A program made the position numbers and the translations under genes. The notes under the pieces were generated by a model. It was not told where the DNA came from. It saw only the letters and a program-made list of their open reading frames with translations, and did not search any database. 64,000 bases of DNA from Bin80 sp965219915. Lineage in GTDB: Bacteria; Bacteroidota; Rhodothermia; Rhodothermales; Bin80. This document shows positions 7,460-16,414 of the stretch, one piece after another. The stretch spans positions 124,001-188,000 of the forward strand of contig OZ244794.1 of assembly GCA_965219915.1 (NCBI GenBank), read 5' to 3'. Within the stretch, counting starts at the first letter, position 1. Every line of letters begins with the position of its first letter.

Positions 7460-10102
7460 CTATTTGGTGGCAACGAGTGGACGCGTAATGGTTTTTGACA
7501 ACCCCGGCCCATCAAGCATCAGCCGCAATACATAAACCCCCGGAGCCAACGCCAAACCCGGCATTGATATCTCGTGACTCCCAGCACTATAAGCCGCCTC
7601 GTCCGCCTGGTACACCTGACGCCCCAGCACGTCATAGAGCACGGCCACCGCTGTTACCGGTTCCGGTGTAGAAAACGATATATGCACAACCTCTGTAAAC
7701 GGATTTGGGTATGTTGCAAGCAACTCGGGTTCGGCTGGTATCTCATCTGCTTCCCGCTGAGTGGTAGACACAAGGCGGAAAGTCATTCGGTTCACGTTGA
7801 CCTCCCGATCTGCAAAACTCACCCGAAGGATACGCTGAGTGCCAGCATTCAGCTCAGGAGTGCGTGTCTGTTTCGTAACCCACCGCTGCCAACCGCCCGT
7901 ATTGCCTATTTCCACCTCTCCGATACGATCTCCATCAAGAGAAAAGATGATGTCAGGACCAGTCCGATCCCCCCCGCTCTGGCTGGCACCACGAACATCA
8001 ATCTCGTAGACTCCATCATGCAAAATATCCACAGTGAACTCTAGCCATTCAAAACGCTCAGTGAACCCCACATTGTAAGCGAACCCGTTTGGATCCGTAG
8101 ATGGCTCAATATCCACACCATCATTGCGATAATTCCGTCCACTGTTGCCCCCTCCAGGGTTGCCCGTAACCGCCCAGTGATCTGAATCGTTGTATGCCAC
8201 TCCCTGATTCCCCAAATCATAGTCAGCAGCATTGATGATACCCGGAACTTCATGCTCCTTGAATGGCTTTTGTACCGTTCCGTATTCTGGATCAAAAAGC
8301 GCAGCCAATAAGCCGCGATTCACGCGAGCGGAATCCAAATCTAGATATTTGGCCATCTCCATGAGCCCTCTGAATGCAGCTTCACCAGAGGGCTCTGGTC
8401 CATCACCGCGCCAATAATTAATTACGGCCTCATAACCGGGCGCAAACGGCGCACTAAGCGGACTCGTCGTAGTTTCGATTTTTTTGTGCGTCCACCAATT
8501 AATCCCGATACGTTGCTCCTCTGCTAGCTTCGTGAGTGCATAGAACCAGGAATTTGAGTTTTCACCAGTCTCGCCCAGATAGAGGGGCACTTGATCCTCT
8601 TCCCTCATGCTCAGCAGGTACCCGATGGCGCCCTGATCGACACCCTTCCAGTAATGATGAAATGCGTAGACTATATTTTCTCTTTGCTCTGGAACACTGC
8701 GCAGATGTTCATCAAATGTTGTCGCCCACCAGTTGCCCTCCAGGAAAAAAAGGTGATTGGGAGAGATCGGTTGAACTGCGTTGATGATCCGGGCATAAAG
8801 ATCGGCCAAGCTTGAAGAGATTTCGTCGGGGACCGTAGGCTCGTTAATAAGGTCGTACCCGATGATCAGGGGATCGTCATTGTAGCGTCTGGCAATTTCA
8901 CGCCAGATTTTTATTGTCTGTGGCCAGTACTTGTCTGGCTCAGTCCAGAGCCGCGCTTCACCGTCACTGTCCGAAATCCCTCCCTCATTCTGGGCACCCG
9001 GCGCCGCGTGCATGTCAAGAATCACATTTACTTCATGCCTTCGACACCATTCCAGAAATGTATCCAGAAACTCAAAACCATCCTCTTCCCATTCATCAAG
9101 ATCAGGATCGTAAAACAATCGGTAATGAAAGGGCAGTCGAACATGATCGAACCCCCACTCCTTCATCTTGGCAATATCCTTCTCTTGCACGTACTTCTCC
9201 CTGAACAGCTCAAAGAATGCGTCCGTGCTTCGTTCACCAATGAGGTCAATCATTTGGTTCCGTATTCCGGTGGGGCCATCCGTTGGTTGGCTCCTTGTCG
9301 AAATGTGGAGCATGTAACCTTCCGGCAGCAGCCAGCCGCCAAGCCCCATGCCCTTGATTACCACAGGCTGTCCGTTCGCATCCAGAATCTCCGTTCTGTC
9401 AACGCTGAAATAACCGGCTGCAGGAAGGGCTACCTTTTGCAGTTCAAAGCGGAAGGTTCCCACCGGTGTAACTACCCCATTCACCAGGAAGGGCGCTTCC
9501 TCTATGCGTCTGATTTGCTCCCGTGGGTCGGTGGGGCGATTCGATGATGTGTAATCGGATCCACTGTCAGTTCCTGCATCGTAAACGAACAGATCAATTT
9601 CCAGCGTATCAATCCAGTTGTTATCCTCATCCAGCATGTTCAGACCGGATACGCCAACAAACCAGTCGGGGCTTGGAGCAAGCATCGATGTAACCGTCAC
9701 AAAATTCCAAGGCGGACGAATCTCGAAGGTTGTTTTTCGAACACCGGGGGAATTGACCCCTGACGCGTCTACGATATAGTCCGCATTCGATTCGCCTTTC
9801 GCCAGATTGATTTCGCTACGGAGCGCACCCTTGGCCCCAAGCTCAGCCATCTGTTTAATGCCCTCCGTCGCAACTTCCCCAGTACGCCAGAAGTGCACCG
9901 CATCATTGTGAGTCGTTCCAATTAACCCGGAAAAATGAGGATTGGGAGGAAAACCACTAGGATGAGTCGAGGCACTCCAGGTCGGAGTAAACGTGAGTTC
10001 ATAGGTAGCCGTACCCTGTGCCATCGCTACAGATGCGGCCAGAAGCCCGCAGACAGAAAAGCAGACCGAATACCTTTGAACTACGAGTAAGAATCTGACC
10101 AT
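7460..10102 (-). CDS. Secreted Spondin_N - GH5 glycosidase - CBM6-like - T9SS sorting domain protein
   Basis: Started at MVRFLLVV the product is 880 residues; the open frame extends 31 codons upstream without a signal-like sequence. A signal peptide ends near residue 28 (SVAMA). Residues about 33-222 resemble a spondin N-terminal domain (YELTFTPTWSASTHP, GLIGTTHN, VHFWRTGEVATEGIK). Residues about 231-590 are a glycoside hydrolase family 5 barrel, with the acid/base Glu421 in LINEP and the nucleophile Glu511 in LGETGE. Residues about 620-778 look like a family 6 carbohydrate-binding module. The last 85 residues (YPNPF onward) are a type A T9SS sorting domain. The enzyme probably cleaves beta-glucan-type polysaccharide at the cell surface or outside; the exact substrate is not readable from sequence. 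Confidence 0.9.
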   Translation of the reverse strand: MVRFLLVVQRYSVCFSVCGLLAASVAMAQGTATYELTFTPTWSASTHPSGFPPNPHFSGLIGTTHNDAVHFWRTGEVATEGIKQMAELGAKGALRSEINLAKGESNADYIVDASGVNSPGVRKTTFEIRPPWNFVTVTSMLAPSPDWFVGVSGLNMLDEDNNWIDTLEIDLFVYDAGTDSGSDYTSSNRPTDPREQIRRIEEAPFLVNGVVTPVGTFRFELQKVALPAAGYFSVDRTEILDANGQPVVIKGMGLGGWLLPEGYMLHISTRSQPTDGPTGIRNQMIDLIGERSTDAFFELFREKYVQEKDIAKMKEWGFDHVRLPFHYRLFYDPDLDEWEEDGFEFLDTFLEWCRRHEVNVILDMHAAPGAQNEGGISDSDGEARLWTEPDKYWPQTIKIWREIARRYNDDPLIIGYDLINEPTVPDEISSSLADLYARIINAVQPISPNHLFFLEGNWWATTFDEHLRSVPEQRENIVYAFHHYWKGVDQGAIGYLLSMREEDQVPLYLGETGENSNSWFYALTKLAEEQRIGINWWTHKKIETTTSPLSAPFAPGYEAVINYWRGDGPEPSGEAAFRGLMEMAKYLDLDSARVNRGLLAALFDPEYGTVQKPFKEHEVPGIINAADYDLGNQGVAYNDSDHWAVTGNPGGGNSGRNYRNDGVDIEPSTDPNGFAYNVGFTERFEWLEFTVDILHDGVYEIDVRGASQSGGDRTGPDIIFSLDGDRIGEVEIGNTGGWQRWVTKQTRTPELNAGTQRILRVSFADREVNVNRMTFRLVSTTQREADEIPAEPELLATYPNPFTEVVHISFSTPEPVTAVAVLYDVLGRQVYQADEAAYSAGSHEISMPGLALAPGVYVLRLMLDGPGLSKTITRPLVATK

Positions 10103-10310
10103 CGCACACAAGGTGTCTGTGGTTTGTACTGCCCCCCGGTTAAATTTACGGACCATACCCACCAATGGATACACAATCTGAAAGCAATAGTTCAAACGAT
10201 CTGTCCGGCAAAAAGCGTGCCCAACTATACGGGCAGTCTGGAATCACAATTGAAAAATAGCAATTGACTGCGTCAACGTCCCCGCTGACCGACGCCACCT
10301 ATCTTGAGGC

Positions 10311-10670
10311 TCAGGATAGTTCAATCCAGTCAGGAATAGGAGTAACCGTTTCCTCAGGATCTGGGCCCGGATCGGACCACCCCATCTCGCCAACGGTCAT
10401 TAACGGCTTAAGTGTCATATCATTCTCCACAAGAATTTGGCAAGCGAGCCTCACCTCCCCCAGCAAGTCACGGTCTGCCAACTTTTCCTGCTCCGCTCTA
10501 GAAATAACCGCAGGCTCCCCCTCAGTGATCTCTACTCGACAGGTCGTACAGCGCGCATATCCACCACACCGGTGACCAATATCAACTCCATTTGCTTCCA
10601 ACGCATTTACCAACCGCTGTCCTTCTTCAATTTCATAAATTCCATACCCGGAGACCGTTATCTTTGGCAT
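10311..10670 (-). CDS. 2Fe-2S ferredoxin
   Basis: This encodes 119 residues of the plant/adrenodoxin-type ferredoxin fold. The four cluster ligands are Cys35, Cys41, Cys44 and Cys77, spaced C-x5-C-x2-C and a distal C in the LACQ segment. The C-x5-C spacing is the adrenodoxin-like form. The protein is soluble and cytoplasmic and should shuttle single electrons; its partner is unknown because no oxidoreductase adjoins it. It is divergent from the plus-strand serine hydrolase, with only 63 bp between the starts, so the two promoters must share that interval. Confidence 0.9.
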   Translation of the reverse strand: MPKITVSGYGIYEIEEGQRLVNALEANGVDIGHRCGGYARCTTCRVEITEGEPAVISRAEQEKLADRDLLGEVRLACQILVENDMTLKPLMTVGEMGWSDPGPDPEETVTPIPDWIELS

Positions 10671-10733
10671 CTACACTAAAAGTTTTGTGAGCGAACCCGG
10701 CCCAAATATACCACTATCTCGGAGGATATCGAC

Positions 10734-12002
10734 GTGACCATGAGGATGCATCGAAATATTTATGTTCTTGCCATCGGGATTTTGACCCTAAGTGCCTGCC
10801 AGTCGGCTAGAGAAACCGTCCAAGATGGCCCGCGAGGCTGGGGCTATGTCAGCCCGAGACGCGTCCCCCCCGCTGTAGAACGCCCGCGTACAACGGTTGA
10901 TACCCCCATCATTGTTAACCCGGCTGCACTTGAGCGTATTGATTCGCTGATCGTGGATTTCATTGATGCGCAAGCCTTTCCGGGCGCAGTAGTGTCCGTG
11001 GGACAAGGGACACATGTGGTCAAAATGACTGAGTATGGCACATATACATACGCCGGCCAACGCAGTATGGAACTGGAATCACTCTTTGATCTTGCATCCC
11101 TGACCAAGGTTGTCGCTACAACAACTGCGGCCATGATCCTCTATGAACAGGGGCGGCTCGATATAGAGGCACCTGTATTTCGGTATCTGGAGGCATACAA
11201 TACACCTGAGAGACGTCCCATTACCGTGCGCCATCTATTGACGCATTCGAGCGGGCTGCCTGCATGGCATCCTTTCTATCTTGATGGTATTGTGAGCCGC
11301 GAAGCAGTACTGGATTCCATACTCACGACTGCACTTCTTTCAGAACCGGGAGAAGAGTACGTCTACAGTGACTGGGGCATGATTTCACTTGCATTGGCCA
11401 TTGAATCAATCACAAAAGAACCTTTCGATCAGTGGTGTAACCGACATATTTTCGAACCGCTCGGTATGAAATCCACAGGATTTCGTATAACGGGCATACC
11501 GGATCCCACCGTCGTACCTACTGAACTGGATGACTATTTTCGTAATCGCTTGATACAGGGCGAGGTTCACGACGAAACCGCGTGGACGCTAGGAGGAGTC
11601 GCCGGTCATGCCGGGCTTTTTTCTACAGTCTTGGATCTCTCACGGTTTGCTCAGATGATGGTACAACGAGGAAACTTTGCTGGAAAGGAGTTTCTACAAC
11701 CTCAAACAATTGATTTCTTCACAACCGTGGTGGATACTTCATTCAGCACACGCGCACTGGGCTGGGATACGCGAAACTTGGATGATGCTCCGTCTTCAGC
11801 TGGCCAGTACTTTGGTTCACGAAGTTATGGTCACACCGGTTTTACCGGAACTTCCCTGTGGATCGATCCTGATTCAGGCGTTTGGGTGATTCTGCTAACC
11901 AATCGTGTTTATCCGACAAGGGATGAATACGAACGGTTCAGAGGAATTCGAGGATCCGTTGCCGATGCTGTCTACGAGGCATTTTTCTGGCCGGTGCCCT
12001 AA
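10734..12002 (+). CDS. Class C beta-lactamase-fold serine hydrolase, lipoprotein
   Basis: This is a 422-residue product starting at GTG 10734: GGAGG at 10721-10725 is 8 nt upstream, a better spacing than for the in-frame ATGs at 10740 or 10746. A lipobox (LSAC, Cys22) ends the signal peptide. The penicillin-binding/beta-lactamase fold is marked by S122-L-T-K125 (nucleophile Ser and general base Lys), a Y211-S-D213 variant of the Y-x-N motif, and HTG near residue 366 in place of KTG. Family members are esterases, D-aminopeptidases, transpeptidase-like enzymes or beta-lactamases; the substrate cannot be assigned. Given the lipid anchor it acts in the periplasm or on a membrane face. Confidence 0.85.
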   Translation: MTMRMHRNIYVLAIGILTLSACQSARETVQDGPRGWGYVSPRRVPPAVERPRTTVDTPIIVNPAALERIDSLIVDFIDAQAFPGAVVSVGQGTHVVKMTEYGTYTYAGQRSMELESLFDLASLTKVVATTTAAMILYEQGRLDIEAPVFRYLEAYNTPERRPITVRHLLTHSSGLPAWHPFYLDGIVSREAVLDSILTTALLSEPGEEYVYSDWGMISLALAIESITKEPFDQWCNRHIFEPLGMKSTGFRITGIPDPTVVPTELDDYFRNRLIQGEVHDETAWTLGGVAGHAGLFSTVLDLSRFAQMMVQRGNFAGKEFLQPQTIDFFTTVVDTSFSTRALGWDTRNLDDAPSSAGQYFGSRSYGHTGFTGTSLWIDPDSGVWVILLTNRVYPTRDEYERFRGIRGSVADAVYEAFFWPVP

Positions 12003-12066
12003 TAAGACCGGAACAATCGTCGTGTTTGAGCTTTTCCGGCGTCTGTTCCAATCCATTTTAATCTGT

Positions 12067-12354
12067 ATGCCAACTTACGACTATAGGCGGGCCGATGGAA
12101 CCGTCTTCGAGATCTTCCAGCCAATCACTGCAGACCGGCTAACGCACTGCCCGGAAACCGGTCAGCCGGTGCAACGACTCATTAGTGGAGGAACTGGGTT
12201 TATTCTCAAAGGCAGTGGTTTTTATCAGACGGATTACGCCGCTGAGCCTGCTGCGAAGGAATCTTCTAATGGTGAAAAGAAGGAGCCCCAGACTACGACC
12301 AACGGAAAGCCGGATACCAAAGAAGTATCGGTCGCAGAAAAGAATAAAGATTGA
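12067..12354 (+). CDS. FmdB-like small protein, degenerate zinc ribbon
   Basis: Started at MPTYDY the product is 95 residues. The N-terminal sequence and the later ISGGTGFILKGSGFY segment (about residues 39-53) are typical of the FmdB putative regulatory family. Usual members carry two CxxC pairs making a zinc ribbon near the start; here only one cysteine remains (THCPETG), so zinc binding in the usual way is unlikely. The C-terminal half is a low-complexity tail rich in Lys, Glu, Ser and Thr. The frame is open 54 codons further upstream, overlapping the previous gene, but the family start is unambiguous. Confidence 0.75.
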   Translation: MPTYDYRRADGTVFEIFQPITADRLTHCPETGQPVQRLISGGTGFILKGSGFYQTDYAAEPAAKESSNGEKKEPQTTTNGKPDTKEVSVAEKNKD

Positions 12355-12656
12355 CCCCTAATTAAATTGTAGTTGTTTCACCCCGCTACATCAGTTGCCG
12401 CCTAAATCCACAGCGGCAGTATACGTAAAGCTCTAGCCCAACTATGATTGCCCTTGCCCTTACGGACTGGGCATTACGGCGTGTTTGGCAAGGAGGGAGA
12501 CGGTCCCGAAGAGCTTGCTAAGAAATGCTCAAGATTGCTTCGGAAAATCGAATCATTTTCACAAGCCTCAATTCTGTCCCTTCTGCATGACGATCTGGAA
12601 CAGTCCAGTAAGGCATATGTAGCAGAAGGGCCGCTCCACGGGCGCATCATTCCTAA
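12355..12656. other. 302-bp gap; doubtful 73-codon frame
   Basis: A plus-strand frame 12448-12669 begins at a TTG and runs 13 bp into the vWA gene. Its product is not absurd (a Leu/Ser/Glu-rich helix-like stretch), but there is no ATG, no ribosome-binding site and no recognisable family, so I leave it uncalled. The gap otherwise presumably holds the promoter of the vWA-hflX pair. Confidence 0.35.
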
Positions 12657-14696
12657 ATGGCTTTTATAAACCCGCTCATCTTATTTGGATTAATTGCGGC
12701 AGCCATACCCCTACTCGTATATCTCTTTAGTTTTCGGCGGCCACAACGGTTAGATTACAGTTCGCTTGCTCTCCTGCACGCACTGCAGCGTACAACCCTG
12801 CAGCGGATCCGCATCCGCAACTGGCTGTTGCTGCTTCTAAGAACATTGGCATTGTGTGTCCTGGTAATTGCATTTGCCCGCCCAACCCTAACGGACTCCG
12901 CTGGAACCCGATTTTTCGGGCGCTCCAGCATGTCTGCGGTGCTTGCCCTGGATGCATCGCTTTCAATGATGCAGCGTGATTCTGACGGAACCCGGTTGGA
13001 GCAGGCTAAGTCTGCAGCGCAAGCTATCATAGAATCGGCGGAACCGGGGGACGAGTTGTTCATCTTAAGCGAAAAAGCACAGCATCTGGAAACACCGGAT
13101 GTTCTCCTGAACCGGGCCCCAACCCCGGCCACGCAGACTGCGTCGTCGATAATTCGCAGCGCTGGCACACTGCTTGCTCAGGAGGCCTCCCACCTCAATA
13201 AGATTGTCTATTTTCTGGGAGATCTGCAAGAGTCAACACTGCTTGATTCATTACAAATCCCCTTGGATCAGGGGGTTCGTGTAATGCTCGTTCCTGTGGG
13301 CACAACCGAAACGCGGCCCAATGTAGGTATTGCCGGTGTGCAAGTAACCAGTCGGATTGTGGACCCAGGTACTCCTACGACAATAGAAGCCACGGTCGTC
13401 AACCATGGCACTTCCACAATTGACGACTATGCCGTAAGCCTGTACTTTGGGGATGAACGCGTCGCACAAACCAGCATTGCCCTTGCGCCGGAAGTGCCTG
13501 TTCGGGTAACGCTCCGCGGTGCACCAACAATGCGTGGATGGCTTGCAGGTTACGTGACAACGGAAGACGATGGATTTGAAGAGGATAATCAAAGATATTT
13601 TACGCTAAACGTGCCCGCGCGCAGAGATATTCTCTTGGTGCACGGCAATGAAGCACAGACCGATCATGTAGAGTTGGCTCTTTCCCTTGGCAGCGAGTCG
13701 GAAGCTTTGAGTACGACCAAAATTCCGCAGCGCGCATTGGCCGCTACCTTGCTCAGTAATTATTCAACAATTTTTCTGATCAGCCCGGATGAACTCAGTA
13801 CGGGTGAAGCGGCAAAGCTTCAGCAATACATTGAGAATGGGGGCGGGTTGTTGATTTTTCCCGCTGCAGATCCGACATCAACCAACGCACTTCTGGAGAC
13901 CGTTGGCGCCGGTCGTGTAAGCATCCAGGAGTCGGAAACCTCCGTAGATGAGGCAGATTTTGAGCATCCATTATTTGAAGGAGTGTTTACAGCTTCGGAG
14001 CGCGCACAGAGACTCGAGGCAGTGACGGTCCATCGATCCGCACGCTATGTACCCGGTACCGCGGGGGCGGAACAGACTTTAATTACACTCCTGGACGGCG
14101 CGCCCCTCTTGCAGGAAATCCAGTATGGCAGTGGTCGGATATTTTTTATGGCGGTGGCGCCGGATTTGGTCTGGAGTGATTTGCCTGTTCGCGGTTTATT
14201 TATTCCGCTGATGTATCGGGCAGCGCACTATCTTTCAGCAGGTGGATCGGTGCAAGGCGAACAGCTATTGACCGGCCACCAGACGTCTATAAGGATACCC
14301 GCTGTACAGGGCAATATTACGGTTATAACCCCAGATGGAACAGAACTCATGCCACCTCAACGTCAGGTGTTTGGTGCCAGTCTTTTGGATCTTGAAATAG
14401 ATTCGCCAGGTGTAGCTGAAGTATTGGCTGCGGATGTTTCCGTACGACTATTGAGCGTTGGACTGGATCCCCTGGAATCACGCCTTTTGTATACGGAACC
14501 GGAAGAGGCCAGGGAGGCACTCGCAGAAGCTTTGGATGCGCCGGTGGAGTTGTTGAATGCGGCGTCCCGAGAGGGAGTTTCGACTGCGGTGAACCGGGCG
14601 AGGACCGGCTTGGAGCTTTGGCGGCATTTTCTTGTACTTGGACTCATCCTTTTAGCAGCCGAGATGATGCTTGCTTCACGCTGGCGAAATCGTTAG
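12657..14696 (+). CDS. BatA/vWA-domain membrane protein
   Basis: This encodes 679 residues. The first 80 match the BatA (aerotolerance regulator) N-terminal domain: a membrane segment at about 7-26, a Pro/Arg-rich loop (FRRPQRLDYSS) and a second membrane segment at about 55-75. A von Willebrand A domain follows with the MIDAS D99-x-S101-x-S103 and a GDELFIL strand. The middle carries Ig-like/CARDB-type and glutamine-amidotransferase-like regions, and a final membrane helix sits near residues 650-670. Family members sit in the inner membrane and are often near MoxR-type ATPases, but none is present here. It lies 3 bp upstream of hflX, so the two are probably co-transcribed. Confidence 0.8.
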   Translation: MAFINPLILFGLIAAAIPLLVYLFSFRRPQRLDYSSLALLHALQRTTLQRIRIRNWLLLLLRTLALCVLVIAFARPTLTDSAGTRFFGRSSMSAVLALDASLSMMQRDSDGTRLEQAKSAAQAIIESAEPGDELFILSEKAQHLETPDVLLNRAPTPATQTASSIIRSAGTLLAQEASHLNKIVYFLGDLQESTLLDSLQIPLDQGVRVMLVPVGTTETRPNVGIAGVQVTSRIVDPGTPTTIEATVVNHGTSTIDDYAVSLYFGDERVAQTSIALAPEVPVRVTLRGAPTMRGWLAGYVTTEDDGFEEDNQRYFTLNVPARRDILLVHGNEAQTDHVELALSLGSESEALSTTKIPQRALAATLLSNYSTIFLISPDELSTGEAAKLQQYIENGGGLLIFPAADPTSTNALLETVGAGRVSIQESETSVDEADFEHPLFEGVFTASERAQRLEAVTVHRSARYVPGTAGAEQTLITLLDGAPLLQEIQYGSGRIFFMAVAPDLVWSDLPVRGLFIPLMYRAAHYLSAGGSVQGEQLLTGHQTSIRIPAVQGNITVITPDGTELMPPQRQVFGASLLDLEIDSPGVAEVLAADVSVRLLSVGLDPLESRLLYTEPEEAREALAEALDAPVELLNAASREGVSTAVNRARTGLELWRHFLVLGLILLAAEMMLASRWRNR

Positions 14697-14699
14697 CGT

Positions 14700-16052
14700 A
14701 TGGGACGCAAATTGCATATCACTGGCGAGCCACAAGAGGAGACCGCGCTGCTTGTGGGTGTTGCGAAAAGGCGGCATAGCGCACAGGATTCATTGGACGA
14801 GCTAGCCCAACTGGCAGAAACTGCCGGAGCAACCGTACTCGGACGTGTAACTCAGGTCCTGCAGAAACCGAACCCGGCAACCTACCTCAGATCTGGTAAG
14901 GTCAGCGAGATTGCCGAGATTGTGCAGGAAAAGAAAATCAGCACTGTTCTGTTTGATGACGACCTTAGCCCAAATCAGGTCCGTAACCTGGAGAAGGCTC
15001 TCGGTTGCAAACTCATTGATCGATCCCAACTGATTCTGGATATTTTCGCAAACCGGGCGAAGACGGCCGTAGCGAAAACCCAGGTTGAACTAGCCCAACT
15101 TTACTACCTGCGCACACGGCTGACAAGGCAATGGACGCACTTATCCCGGCAGCAGGGCGGTATTGGTACGCGTGGCCCTGGGGAAACGCAGATTGAGACG
15201 GACCGCAGACTGATTGGTCAGCGAATAGCTACGCTTCGAAACCGCCTGGAACGAATAGACCAACAGCGCATGACGCAAAGGCGGCGCAGAGAAAAACATC
15301 ATCGGGTCGCGCTTGTGGGTTACACCAACGCGGGCAAGTCCACACTCATGAATGCTATGTCCCGGAGCGGCGTGCTTGCGGAGGACAGACTCTTTGCAAC
15401 ACTGGATGCAACCACACGCAAATGTGTGCTTTCGAGCGCTACCACTGTGCTACTCTCCGACACGGTTGGCTTCATCCGGAAACTGCCGCATAAGTTGATT
15501 GAAAGCTTTAAGAGTACCCTCGATGAAGTGCGACAAAGTGATATTCTGATTCATATTGTCAGTGCTGCACATCCCCGTTTTGAAGATCAGATGATGGTTG
15601 TACGCCAGACGCTCAAGGAGATAGGTGCACTGGAAATCCCTACGCTACTGGCCTTTAACAAAATAGACGCCCTTGAAGCGCCAGAGTCGGCACTGGCGGC
15701 GCTGAAACGCGATTATCCTGAGGCCGTACCCATCGCTGCATTGCGCGGAATTGGCCTGAACACATTAACCGCCCGGCTTGAGATAATGTTGAGGGGAACC
15801 CAGATTGAGGGAGAGGCTCTCATTCCGGTTACTGATGGCCGCACACTGGCAGGCGTTCAACGCTTGGGTAAAGTGATTGGCGAAGAGCTGGTTCAAGCTA
15901 CCAATAACGGGCAACCCGCACAGGCAGCGCTGCATGTACATTACCGCATTGCAAGTGACCGGTCCAATGAACTTGCGCACCTCTTAGCACCACACAAAGG
16001 GTTACGCCGGGTATCCTCAGACAAGGCATCCCCAAGCCGGCATCAATCGTGA
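14700..16052 (+). CDS. hflX: GTPase HflX
   Basis: The 450-residue product shows the HflX N-terminal domain (LFDDDLSPNQVRNLE), the family signature GIGTRGPGETQIETDRR at about 154-170, a coiled linker of basic residues, and a classical G domain: P-loop G207-Y-T-N-A-G-K-S214, DTVGFI (G3) and NKID (G4). HflX is a ribosome-associated GTPase that splits or rescues stalled ribosomes under stress. It follows the vWA gene by 3 bp. The C-terminal part after the G domain matches the normal extension. Length and motifs are intact. Confidence 0.96.
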   Translation: MGRKLHITGEPQEETALLVGVAKRRHSAQDSLDELAQLAETAGATVLGRVTQVLQKPNPATYLRSGKVSEIAEIVQEKKISTVLFDDDLSPNQVRNLEKALGCKLIDRSQLILDIFANRAKTAVAKTQVELAQLYYLRTRLTRQWTHLSRQQGGIGTRGPGETQIETDRRLIGQRIATLRNRLERIDQQRMTQRRRREKHHRVALVGYTNAGKSTLMNAMSRSGVLAEDRLFATLDATTRKCVLSSATTVLLSDTVGFIRKLPHKLIESFKSTLDEVRQSDILIHIVSAAHPRFEDQMMVVRQTLKEIGALEIPTLLAFNKIDALEAPESALAALKRDYPEAVPIAALRGIGLNTLTARLEIMLRGTQIEGEALIPVTDGRTLAGVQRLGKVIGEELVQATNNGQPAQAALHVHYRIASDRSNELAHLLAPHKGLRRVSSDKASPSRHQS

Positions 16053-16414
16053 GCATTGTGCCAGTAGACTCGTGCATTTTAACGGATCGTGGCAGAACCG
16101 TAACAGAAGAATCCGTGAACAGAATCAGGGCAAACGGGTTGACTAGTTTGGGTGCCGATGCTACGTGCTGTAGGACCCTATAATCCCAATCCGCAGGTGG
16201 TTACTTCGTGTATTTCAAGTGCAGAGGCAGTCTAGTTCTAACAGAATCCCGTGGGTCTGTAAAGGCTTTGATGACGGATTTTTCATTTTACCAACGACAT
16301 CTCTCCGACGGTATTCAGGGTCCCAGATTCAGGTTCAGTTACTGTACAATATTCAGGACGATAAGGGCATTGTAGGGCCAGGGCGAGCACCCTTCAGATA
16401 ATGGAAGTTCATCT
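16053..16414. other. 362-bp gap upstream of gyrB
   Basis: No credible gene is present; a 60-codon plus-strand frame at 16219-16401 has no family resemblance. The gyrB promoter must lie here; TACAAT at 16345-16350 is a possible -10 element, but I see no matching -35 at the standard distance. The leader would be about 60 nt. Confidence 0.4.

Noticed and set aside
12448..12669. 73-codon plus-strand frame
   Set aside because: TTG start, overlaps the vWA gene, no family or signal seen.
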